A stretch of DNA of 64,000 nt from an uncultured Oscillospiraceae bacterium (GTDB taxonomy: Bacteria; Bacillota; Clostridia; Oscillospirales; Acutalibacteraceae): the NCBI GenBank assembly GCA_902492455.1, contig CABULH010000004.1, forward strand, positions 124,001 to 188,000. The letters run 5' to 3'. The notes under the pieces were generated by a model. That model made no database searches. It was not told where the DNA came from and saw nothing but the letters and a program-made list of their open reading frames with translations. A program made the position numbers and the translations under genes. Each line of letters starts with the position of its first letter. The first letter of the stretch is position 1. Positions 44,347-52,002 of this stretch are shown here, one piece after another.

Positions 44347-44457
44347 TTACCGCAAATCATTCTGCGCACAAATGCCGGATCTGGCGGCGGCGCGGATGTG
44401 GGCGGACAGCTCCCGGGCCTGCAGCGTGGTGACGGCAGGCGACTTCCAGTTTCTCAT
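44347..44457 (-). CDS. Candidate RiPP precursor peptide (36 aa)
   Basis: This short gene overlaps the stop of the winged-helix regulator in ATGA, and GGGGAGGAAAAAGG is its ribosome site. The peptide starts MRNWKSPAVTTLQARELSA and ends SGICAQNDLR. A W-x-x-P-x-V-x-x-L pattern near the N-terminus matches leader peptides bound by PqqD-type recognition domains in Gram-positive lasso and related RiPP systems (Y/W-x-x-P motif). The presumed core of about 17 residues holds one Cys, Ser and Asn/Asp. A PqqD domain and a radical SAM enzyme are encoded across the divergent promoter. The alternative is a signalling peptide paired with the regulator, or a chance frame. Confidence 0.6.
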   Translation of the reverse strand: MRNWKSPAVTTLQARELSAHIRAAARSGICAQNDLR

Positions 44458-45506
44458 CCTTTTTCCTCCCCTTCATTGATATATTTATTCAGCATGTCTT
44501 GGACGACAGCGAAGCAGTGAGAGTTGAGGCTGTACAGCACGGTGCGGCCCTGGTTGCGGGTTTTCAGCATATTGGCCTTGATCATCAGGGACAGGTGGTA
44601 ATAGGCGTTGGTGCCGGTGAGCTTCATCTCCTGCTCCACGTCCTTGATGGTGATTTCTCCCTTGCGCAGGATCAGGTCCAAAATCTCCACCCGGTTCTTT
44701 TCCGCGATGGCGTTGCCGAAAACGTCCAATTCCGGTACGTTTTTCATTGCAATACAATAATCGAAGCCGATTTTATAGTCCATTCCCAGAATCAACACCG
44801 CCTGGTTGCGGAGGAATAAGGCTTTCAAACAAAACTTGTTGATGGTGCAAAAAGTCACATAGATCTCCTGAAAACCCTCTAAACAAACAATCCTTTTCTC
44901 ACATTGCTTCCACTTTTCCAGAACAAAATCTATATCAAAGTGATTCTGTATTTCGTTCAACTGTCGACTCTTTTTTTCATATTGCTGGGTCAACTGAAAC
45001 CCCTTGGACATCAGCTCATAGGACAGCTTCTGAATGACGGGAACCGGGTCGATGAAAAAGGAATACAGGCTGGTTTTCAGCCTGTCGCTGTAGTCGGACT
45101 GGCGGATCACCCGGGAGAGGGCGATCATGGAGCGCTTGCAGGTTTCCAACACCTGCCCCTCCACATCCCGGAAATAGTATTGAATCATCTGCGTGATAAT
45201 GGTATCGTGGTTGGCCAAAGCGGTTTGAATCGCCGGCAGATCGTAGGAGGAGATAAACGCGTCCTTGCGCCCGTCAAAATACAGGTCGGTCATAAAGCAC
45301 TTACCGGTTTTCTTGATGTAGAAAAAGGGCAGCAGGTCATCGGAAATCGTGTCATAAGAAAATAAATTTCTGTCGTAAAACTCCTCTTCTTTTGACATGA
45401 TAACATTCGATAGACAATAGTCTCGATTAAAATGATAGATGAACAGGAAAAACAGGTCGTATACATAACCCGGCTCCTTGATGAATTTGATCTCTGGCAT
45501 CGTCAT
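44454..45506 (-). CDS. Winged-helix (ArsR-like) regulator of the peptide cluster
   Basis: The 350-residue protein has a long N-terminal region without recognised family (acidic, aromatic-rich, beginning MTMPEIKFIKEPGYVYDLFF) and a C-terminal ArsR-type winged helix (NRVEILDLILRKGEITIKDV, TNAYYHLSLMIKANML, QGRTVLYSL). It is divergent from the HPr-kinase operon, 208 bp away, and should control it. Start ATG 45506 lies at TGATG with a three-codon upstream frame (45528-45508 region) that has the better ribosome site; ATG 45500 is an alternative. Confidence 0.82.
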   Translation of the reverse strand: MTMPEIKFIKEPGYVYDLFFLFIYHFNRDYCLSNVIMSKEEEFYDRNLFSYDTISDDLLPFFYIKKTGKCFMTDLYFDGRKDAFISSYDLPAIQTALANHDTIITQMIQYYFRDVEGQVLETCKRSMIALSRVIRQSDYSDRLKTSLYSFFIDPVPVIQKLSYELMSKGFQLTQQYEKKSRQLNEIQNHFDIDFVLEKWKQCEKRIVCLEGFQEIYVTFCTINKFCLKALFLRNQAVLILGMDYKIGFDYCIAMKNVPELDVFGNAIAEKNRVEILDLILRKGEITIKDVEQEMKLTGTNAYYHLSLMIKANMLKTRNQGRTVLYSLNSHCFAVVQDMLNKYINEGEEKG

Positions 45507-45575
45507 CACATCCCCATGTTGTTACCTCCAAGATAACATGAAAGCCGACAAAATACAAGGCTTTTCAACGGATTT

Positions 45576-45604
45576 CGGCAAAGTGAATTCCTACCTTTTT
45601 GCCG
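45576..45604. promoter_or_regulatory. Inverted repeat in the divergent promoter region
   Basis: CGGCAAA (45576-45582) and TTTGCCG (45598-45604) form an inverted repeat with a 15-bp spacer in the 208-bp region between the regulator and the HPr-kinase-like gene. It is a candidate operator for the winged-helix regulator. A -10 box TATACT at 45677-45682 serves the rightward operon; its -35 box is weak, as expected for a regulated promoter. Confidence 0.4.
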
Positions 45605-45714
45605 CTGAAATTCCGTAAAGCAAAACAACTCCATAAATTTCTTTGGATTTATCTGGAAATCTGTAGAAAAATGCGCTATACTATTTGTCAGAATTCCGCG
45701 AAAGGACGGGCTTT

Positions 45715-46512
45715 ATGACGACAGCCATTCTCCGCCGGCCGCACCAGACCCTTTTCACCCTGCAAACCGACTGGGAAAACCTGGTGCCTTCCCTGCGCCT
45801 GCAATACGGAACCTATCTCTCGGAAGCCGCCGCCCCCGCAGGCGAGGTGATAACCGCCACGCGGCACGGCGCTGTCTGCCGGGTGCGTTTTCAGGGGGAA
45901 GCCCTGGAAACCGCCTATCCGCTGGAAGCCGTGGACAGCCTGCTGTTTGAGCACACCCGCTACGACCCCGGGGTGTTCGCCATGCACGGCGCGGCGGTGG
46001 AGCACGGGGGGCGGGCCTACCTGTTTTTGGCCGCCACCACCAGCGGCAAAACCACCCTGGCCGGGTACCTCACCAGCCGGGGCTGCGGTTATGTCACCGA
46101 CGACTGCATTCTGCTGCGCCGGGAGGATTTCATGGTGATCCCCTACGCCGCGCCCCTGCACCTGCGGGAGGGCGGGATGGAGGTGCTGCGGCGGTATCAC
46201 GCCGCACCGCCCAGCGCCCTGCTGCTGGACGATCCCGTCATGCGGCGGATGATTTATACCCCGGACAACTGCGTTTCCACCCCGCTCCCGCTGGCCGGGA
46301 TGTTCTTCATCTCCCGCACCGCGGCGGAAAACGCCCTGCTTCCCATGAGCGCCAACGAGCGGATGGCCGCGCTGATGAAAGCCCCCATCACCGATTATCC
46401 CGTCAACGGCGAATACCTCCGCTTTCTCTCCTCCCTGGCGCGGCAGGCGGATTGCCGCCGCCTGCTGTACAGCGATCTGGCTTATGTGGAAGAGGTGGTT
46501 TGCGGTGGATGA
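45715..46512 (+). CDS. HPr-kinase-like ATP-binding protein
   Basis: The 265-residue protein resembles the HPr kinase/PqqD-associated proteins found in Gram-positive RiPP clusters, where a characterised member phosphorylates the precursor peptide. The P-loop is LAATTSGKTTLAGYL with Lys112; the first Gly of the classical Walker A is Ala here. YVTDDCILLRRED is the Walker B-like segment. The HPr-specific C-terminal signature was not seen, so it is not a catabolite-control kinase. ATG 45715 follows AAAGGACGGG. It is the first gene of a tightly overlapping five-gene operon. Confidence 0.8.
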   Translation: MTTAILRRPHQTLFTLQTDWENLVPSLRLQYGTYLSEAAAPAGEVITATRHGAVCRVRFQGEALETAYPLEAVDSLLFEHTRYDPGVFAMHGAAVEHGGRAYLFLAATTSGKTTLAGYLTSRGCGYVTDDCILLRREDFMVIPYAAPLHLREGGMEVLRRYHAAPPSALLLDDPVMRRMIYTPDNCVSTPLPLAGMFFISRTAAENALLPMSANERMAALMKAPITDYPVNGEYLRFLSSLARQADCRRLLYSDLAYVEEVVCGG

Positions 46513-47227
46513 GGCCCTGCTGCACAAGCTGCTTTTCGCCAGGGCGCGCACCGGCGCTGCCGTGGATATCACGGTGGAGGGGGTGAGCATGCAGCCCGCC
46601 CTTTGGGAGGGCCAGGTGATAACCCTGCGGCAAAGCCCCGCTTATGCAGCGGGGGATATCCTGGTTTATACCTATAAAACCGGCGAGCTGCTGGTGCACC
46701 GCCTGTTATATGAGAAGGAAGGCCGGTACTACTGCAAGGGGGACAACGCCTTCCGGCTGGAAGACGTGGCCCCGGCGCAGATCGCCGGCAAGGTCATCGC
46801 GGCGGACGGAAGTCCCCTGTCCCCCTGTCCGCCCCGGCTGCTGATCCTGTCCCATTTGGTCAGCCGGGCCTTTTTCCGCTGCCGGTATGATCCGGAGGAA
46901 ACCCGGCGCACCCCCATCTATCAGCTATACGCAAAGGTCATTTTAAATAAAGGAGAGGACATTATGGTGTATCAAAAAAACGACGGGCTGGACTACATTC
47001 AAACGGACGAAACCTCCCTGGCTGTGTATGATCCCGAAAGCGGCGACACCCATTTCTTCGATGAAACCGGCATCGATATCCTCAACTGCCTGGAGGAACC
47101 CTGCGACGTGGACGGGCTGCTGGACAAGCTCTGCCAAATCTACGACGCCACGCCGGAGGACATCCGGGAGGACGTGGAGGAATTTCTCCAGGAAACGGTG
47201 AACAAAAGGGTTGTGAAAATGCTATGA
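46505..47227 (+). CDS. S26-type peptidase fused to a PqqD-like leader-binding domain
   Basis: The 240-residue product has two parts. Residues 1-150 resemble S24/S26 signal-peptidase-like proteins: Ser28 in VEGVSMQPALWEG, His65 in LLVHRLLY and KGDN (Asp80), the Ser-His-Asp arrangement of archaeal/eukaryotic type signal peptidases rather than Ser-Lys, with no clear membrane helix. Residues 154-240 form a PqqD/RRE domain (ETGIDILNCLEEPCDVDGLL, DVEEFLQETV). There is no stop between them, yet AGGAGAGG lies before an internal in-frame ATG at 46964, so PqqD may also be made alone. GTG 46505 overlaps the upstream gene by 8 bp. Confidence 0.78.
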   Translation: MDEALLHKLLFARARTGAAVDITVEGVSMQPALWEGQVITLRQSPAYAAGDILVYTYKTGELLVHRLLYEKEGRYYCKGDNAFRLEDVAPAQIAGKVIAADGSPLSPCPPRLLILSHLVSRAFFRCRYDPEETRRTPIYQLYAKVILNKGEDIMVYQKNDGLDYIQTDETSLAVYDPESGDTHFFDETGIDILNCLEEPCDVDGLLDKLCQIYDATPEDIREDVEEFLQETVNKRVVKML

Positions 47228-48249
47228 AGGTCAGGGTCGTTTATGTGGAGATCACCAACCAGTGCAATCTCAACTGCCGCACCTGCTACAACCGCTCCGG
47301 CCTGAACCGGGTCCGGGAGGAAATTCCTCCCGGGAAGCTGGAGGAAATCATCCGGCTGTTTCTCCCCCTGGGCCTGGAACGGTTTTTGATCTCCGGCGGC
47401 GAGCCCACCCTTCATACCGCTTTCGACGAGGTGCTGGATTTGGTGGACGCTTATCCCCAGCTTTCCTTCGGCATTGTCACCAACGGGACCCATCCCCACC
47501 CCAAGCTCATCCGGCTGTTCAATACACGGGACAACTTCACCCTCCAGGTCAGCCTGGACGGGTCCTGCGAGGAGCAGAACGCCAAAACCCGCGGCCCCGG
47601 CCGTTTTGCCCAGGCGACGGCATTTGCCGGGAAAATCCATCATCCCACCCGCAAACCCCTGCTGAAAATGGTGATCTCCCAAAACAATTTTGAGGATGTG
47701 GAGGCCTTCTACCGCCTGGCCCTGTCCCTGGACTGCATCCCCGAATTTGCTTTCATCTACCGTTCCGGCAACGGCGAGACCGACTGGGAGCACAAGGCGC
47801 TCACCGCCCAGCAGAAGCTGAAGGCGCTCCGGCTCATCGACCGGCTGAACAAGGAATTGGGTACCGAAGCCTTTCTGCCGCTGTGCACCTCCAGCTGTCC
47901 ATACACCACGGGAACCTTCCAGGAGCTCTCTCTGTGCGTCAAGGTGGACGGCACCATCCAGCCCTGTCAATCGCTGTATGACGGCCGCTTCTCCCTGGGC
48001 AATGTGTTCGCCTTTGATCCCGCCGCCTTCGCCGCCCGTTTGGAGGAAACCGCCGCCCTGGCCAAGGCGCGCCGCACCGCCGACTACGGCTGCGCCTCCT
48101 GCCTGCTGCGGGAGGGCTGCGGCAGGGGCTGCATGGCCGCCGCGGTGAATCTCCACGGCGATCCCCTGGGGGACGACGGGGAGTGCCAGTTCCGCAAGCT
48201 GCAGTTCCTGGGCTTCGACCTGAAGGGGGTACTGAGCGGGAAATCATGA
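47224..48249 (+). CDS. Radical SAM/SPASM peptide-modifying enzyme
   Basis: The 341-residue protein has the radical SAM motif C-x3-C-x2-C at Cys14, Cys18 and Cys21 (CNLNCRTC), GGEPTLH, and a Cys-rich SPASM-type C-terminus (CTSSCPY, LCVKVDGTIQPCQ, GCASCLLREGCGRGC) for auxiliary Fe-S clusters. Enzymes of this class install thioether, carbon-carbon or epimer changes in RiPP precursors after leader delivery by a PqqD domain, here encoded immediately upstream with an ATGA overlap. The exact reaction cannot be told. Confidence 0.88.
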   Translation: MKVRVVYVEITNQCNLNCRTCYNRSGLNRVREEIPPGKLEEIIRLFLPLGLERFLISGGEPTLHTAFDEVLDLVDAYPQLSFGIVTNGTHPHPKLIRLFNTRDNFTLQVSLDGSCEEQNAKTRGPGRFAQATAFAGKIHHPTRKPLLKMVISQNNFEDVEAFYRLALSLDCIPEFAFIYRSGNGETDWEHKALTAQQKLKALRLIDRLNKELGTEAFLPLCTSSCPYTTGTFQELSLCVKVDGTIQPCQSLYDGRFSLGNVFAFDPAAFAARLEETAALAKARRTADYGCASCLLREGCGRGCMAAAVNLHGDPLGDDGECQFRKLQFLGFDLKGVLSGKS

Positions 48250-50072
48250 AGAAGGAAACGGATAAGAGCCAAAAGAAAAGCCGGGTGCTGCGCAACAATC
48301 TCTACCTGCTCCGGCAGATTCACGCTGCCAGCCCCGGCCGCATTCCCTTGTACCTGCTGTTGATCATCGCTAAATCCACCTCCAATTTTCTCTTCGATGT
48401 GTATATGCTCAAGGTGGTGATCAACAGCCTCCAAACCGGCGCGGATTTTCGGAGCATCCTCATTTTCATTCTCTCCATCGCCGCCTATCACCTGTGCGTC
48501 TGCTTTTTTGAGAACGCCTTCAACGAGCTCTTTGTGCCCCGGTCGGATTTGAAAATCCACCGCTATATGCAGAAAAAGGTGTTCGCCAAGGCGGCGGCGG
48601 TGGAAATCGCCTGCTTTGAAAACCCGGAATTCTACGACCGCTACGTCAAGGCGGTCAGCGAGGCTTCCGGCCGGGCCGCCCAGGTGCTGCAATCCCTCGG
48701 GGAAATCGTCGGCTGCGTTTTCACCGTGTCCGCCATGTCCTTTGTGATCTTCACCATCGATCCCCTGCTCATCCTTTTCGCCCTGCTCCCCTTTGCCGTC
48801 AGCCTGCTGTTCGGGGGAAAAATGAACCGGCTGCAATACGATTACAACATGGAAATGCAGGAAAAATCCCGCAAGCGGGATTACGTCCGCCGGGTGTTTT
48901 ATCTCGCGGATTACGCCAAGGAAATCCGGCTCAGCCAGATCAACAAGGCGCTGATGGTCAAGTTCACCGACGCTATCCGCGAGCTGCGGGGGGTGATCCG
49001 GAAATACGGCTGGAAGGTGGGGCTGCTGGATTATCTCTTCACCGCCACCAACGACATTGTCGTGTATCTGGGCGCTATCCTGTATGCCGCCTATAAAACT
49101 CTGGTGAGCAAAACCATGCTGTACGGCGACTGCGTCGTTGTCATCAATACCATCAACTCCGTCGCCTGGTCGCTGCGCGGCATTGTGGATATCGGCCTCC
49201 AGTTTCACAGTCACGCCCTGTATATTGAAAACCTCCGGTTTTTTCTGGAATATGAGCCGGCCATCGGGGATAATCCCGCGGGGGCGGCCGTTCCTCACCA
49301 GGGCGTGCTGCGGCTGGAGCACGTCTCCTTCCGCTATGAGGGGCAGGAGATGCCCGCCCTGAAGGATATCTCCCTCACCATCCGGCCGGGCGAAAAAATC
49401 GCGCTGGTGGGCCATAACGGCGCGGGCAAAACCACCCTGATCAAGCTGCTGATGCGGCTCTACGACGTCAGCGAGGGCGAAATCCTGCTCGACGGCCGCC
49501 CGATACGGGAGTATCGGCTGCGGGATTACCGCGGCCTATTCGGCGCGGTGTTCCAGGATTACCGGATCTTCTCCCTCAGCGTGATGGAGAACGTTCTGCT
49601 CAAGGACAACATCACCCCGGAGGAGCGGGAGCGCGCGGCGGAGGGGATGAAAAACAGCGGCGTCTGGGAAAAGGTGCAATCCCTCCCCCGCAAGGAGAAT
49701 ACCACCCTGACCCGGGAATTCGACGACGACGGCGCGGTGCTCTCCGGTGGGGAATATCAGAAAATCGCCGTCGCCCGGGTGTTCGCCAGGCCCTGCGAAA
49801 TCGTGATTCTGGACGAGCCCTCCTCCGCGCTGGATCCCATCGCCGAGTACCGGATGTACGAGGCCATGATGAACGCCTGCCGGGACAAGGCTGTGATCTT
49901 TATTTCCCACCGCCTCTCTTCCGCTGTGCTGGCCGACAAGGTCTTTTTGCTGGAACACGGGGAGATCGTGGAGCAGGGCGCCCATTTTGATCTGCTGCGC
50001 CAAAGGGGTAAGTACGCCGAACTTTGGGAGATGCAGGCTGAAAAATATTCCATGGAGGCGAGGTCGACATGA
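48246..50072 (+). CDS. ABC exporter half-transporter (first of pair)
   Basis: The 608-residue protein has six membrane segments followed by an ATPase with Walker A GHNGAGKTT, signature LSGGEYQK and Walker B IVILDEPSSALDP. No N-terminal C39 peptidase is present, consistent with a separate peptidase in the cluster. A loop motif RVFYLADYAKEIRLSQ is shared with the next protein, pointing to duplication and a heterodimeric exporter. ATG 48246 overlaps the radical SAM stop in ATGA. Confidence 0.9.
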   Translation: MKKETDKSQKKSRVLRNNLYLLRQIHAASPGRIPLYLLLIIAKSTSNFLFDVYMLKVVINSLQTGADFRSILIFILSIAAYHLCVCFFENAFNELFVPRSDLKIHRYMQKKVFAKAAAVEIACFENPEFYDRYVKAVSEASGRAAQVLQSLGEIVGCVFTVSAMSFVIFTIDPLLILFALLPFAVSLLFGGKMNRLQYDYNMEMQEKSRKRDYVRRVFYLADYAKEIRLSQINKALMVKFTDAIRELRGVIRKYGWKVGLLDYLFTATNDIVVYLGAILYAAYKTLVSKTMLYGDCVVVINTINSVAWSLRGIVDIGLQFHSHALYIENLRFFLEYEPAIGDNPAGAAVPHQGVLRLEHVSFRYEGQEMPALKDISLTIRPGEKIALVGHNGAGKTTLIKLLMRLYDVSEGEILLDGRPIREYRLRDYRGLFGAVFQDYRIFSLSVMENVLLKDNITPEERERAAEGMKNSGVWEKVQSLPRKENTTLTREFDDDGAVLSGGEYQKIAVARVFARPCEIVILDEPSSALDPIAEYRMYEAMMNACRDKAVIFISHRLSSAVLADKVFLLEHGEIVEQGAHFDLLRQRGKYAELWEMQAEKYSMEARST

Positions 50073-51865
50073 AAACCCTTCGCAATGCGCTGTTCATGCT
50101 TGGCCGCGTCGCCAAATATACCCCCGCCTTCTTCTTCTGGACCATCGTGGAAGGGCTGGTTTGGGGCTGCATCCACTCCTTCACCAGCGTTCTGTTTATC
50201 AAATCGCTTTTCGATATGATCGGCGCCGGGGAGCCCTTCGCCCATGTTCTGGTTCTGGTGGGTTGGATGGCCGCCTTCTTTATCCTGGCCTATCTGTTTC
50301 ATGAATGGTATTGGCAGTTTATCGAGCCCCAGGCCCGGCAAACCCTTCATGAACGGATGCAGGCCGATTTGTTCCAAAAGGCCGGGAGCCTGGATCTGGC
50401 CGCCTATGATGATCCCGGCTTCTACACCGATTTCATCTGGGCTATCAACGAGGCCGACGGCCGCGCCGTCCGGGTGGCGGAGGATATGGGGAAGATCATC
50501 AACCGTGTGGTCTCCACCGCCGTGATTATCGGCGTGCTGCTGACCGTGGATGTTTGGATCGTCCTGGCTATCTGCGGCGGCGTGGCCTTCACCGTCTTTC
50601 TCAAGCTTTGGCGGACCAAAATCCAATTTCAGCGGGATCAGGAAATGAAACCCGTTCAGCGGCGGGCCGATTATGTCGGCCGGGTCTTTTATCTCGCGGA
50701 TTATGCCAAGGAAATCCGGCTCAGTCAGGTCGGGGATGTTCTCAGCCGGGATTTCGACCGGGCGGCGGAAGGTCTGCTGGACAGCGTTAAACGCCACGGC
50801 AAAAAGCTGTTTGCTGTCGGCACCGCCCGCAGCATCTCCACTTCTATGCTCTTTGATGTAGGCATCTTGATCCTTCTTGTGTATAAAATGTCGGCACAGC
50901 ATTCCATAACTCTGGGCGATTTTGCCGCCTCTGTCAGTGCTTCCTGGAAGCTGTTCTGGCAGATCAATAATCTGATGGACTATCTGGCGAATTTTAGGGA
51001 GCATAGCCTCTATACTGAAAAATTCCGTACCTTTCTCAGCTGTAAAGCCACGGTCTGTGACCGCCCCGGCGCCAAAACCCTGGCCCCGCCCTTCCGGGAC
51101 TTGGAGCTGAAAAACGTCACCTTTGCTTATCCAAATGCCGAAAAACCCGTGATTCGCGGCCTTTCCATGACCATTCGCCCCGGCCAGAAGATCGCGCTGG
51201 TGGGCTATAACGGCGCCGGAAAATCCACGCTGATTAAGCTGATAATGCGGCTGTATGATCCCACCGGCGGCACAATTGAAATCAACGGGGAACCCGCTTC
51301 CAGCTTCACTTTGGCCAGCTATCGCGGCATTTTCGGCGCTGTTTTTCAGGATTATCAGATTTTTGCCGCCAGCATTGCCGAAAATGTTTTAACAGATGTT
51401 TACACGGATGCCGACGAAAACCGCGTTTTGCCGTCACTTGCCCACAGTGGATTTTCAGAGAAACTTCATTCCCTGCCCAACGGAATCGCCACCCAGCTCA
51501 CCAAAGAATTTGATCCCGACGGAGTGAATCTCTCCGGAGGCGAGGCGCAAAAAATCGCCATTGCCCGGGTATTTGCCAAGCCCTGCGACATCGTGATTCT
51601 GGATGAACCCTCCTCCGCCCTGGATCCCATTAGCGAATATGAACTCAATCAAACCATTATGTCGGCGGCACTGGACAAAACCGTTATTTTCATCTCCCAC
51701 CGGCTTTCCACCACTCGGATGGCGGACGTGATTTATATGCTGGAAAACGGCGAAATCATTGAACAAGGAAGCCATGATGAACTGATGACACTGAATGGCA
51801 AATACGCCGCCATGTTCCGCATGCAGGCAGAAAAATATAATCTCAAGGAGAAAGCGGAGGTATGA
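50069..51865 (+). CDS. ABC exporter half-transporter (second of pair)
   Basis: The 598-residue protein has the same architecture as its neighbour: membrane domain, then Walker A GYNGAGKST, signature LSGGEAQK and Walker B IVILDEPSSALDP. Both keep the Glu after Walker B replaced context 'DEPS', so both sites look catalytically plausible. It overlaps the upstream gene in ATGA and closes the operon. Export of the mature peptide is the likely role. Confidence 0.9.
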   Translation: MKTLRNALFMLGRVAKYTPAFFFWTIVEGLVWGCIHSFTSVLFIKSLFDMIGAGEPFAHVLVLVGWMAAFFILAYLFHEWYWQFIEPQARQTLHERMQADLFQKAGSLDLAAYDDPGFYTDFIWAINEADGRAVRVAEDMGKIINRVVSTAVIIGVLLTVDVWIVLAICGGVAFTVFLKLWRTKIQFQRDQEMKPVQRRADYVGRVFYLADYAKEIRLSQVGDVLSRDFDRAAEGLLDSVKRHGKKLFAVGTARSISTSMLFDVGILILLVYKMSAQHSITLGDFAASVSASWKLFWQINNLMDYLANFREHSLYTEKFRTFLSCKATVCDRPGAKTLAPPFRDLELKNVTFAYPNAEKPVIRGLSMTIRPGQKIALVGYNGAGKSTLIKLIMRLYDPTGGTIEINGEPASSFTLASYRGIFGAVFQDYQIFAASIAENVLTDVYTDADENRVLPSLAHSGFSEKLHSLPNGIATQLTKEFDPDGVNLSGGEAQKIAIARVFAKPCDIVILDEPSSALDPISEYELNQTIMSAALDKTVIFISHRLSTTRMADVIYMLENGEIIEQGSHDELMTLNGKYAAMFRMQAEKYNLKEKAEV

Positions 51866-51950
51866 CCTGGTGTGGGAAATCCCCTATCTATCAACCAAAG
51901 CTTTTTTCTCCGAGGCGTCTGCCAATGATCCAAGTCATTCTCGTAAAAAA

Positions 51951-51980
51951 GAGGTATTACCGCCTGAGCGGTAATACCTC
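51951..51980 (-). terminator. Terminator between the two cluster halves
   Basis: GAGGTATTACCGC (51951-51963) pairs perfectly with GCGGTAATACCTC (51968-51980). On the minus strand TTTTTT follows, so it terminates the BtrH-like gene; it can also slow read-through of the ABC operon. Confidence 0.88.
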
Positions 51981-52002
51981 CGACACATCGAATCAGTTGC
52001 AT

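Noticed and set aside
45538..45618. 26-codon frame on the plus strand in the divergent promoter region (MKADKIQGF...)
   Set aside because: There is no ribosome site upstream of its ATG and it coincides with the inverted repeats likely used as operator.
45508..45640. About 42-codon minus-strand frame (MELFCFTEF...) ending at the three-codon frame
   Set aside because: Its ATG lacks a ribosome site and the segment is better explained as regulator leader and promoter.
45715..46512. Carbon-catabolite HPr kinase/phosphorylase
   Set aside because: The HPr-specific C-terminal signature is not seen, and the operon context is peptide biosynthesis.
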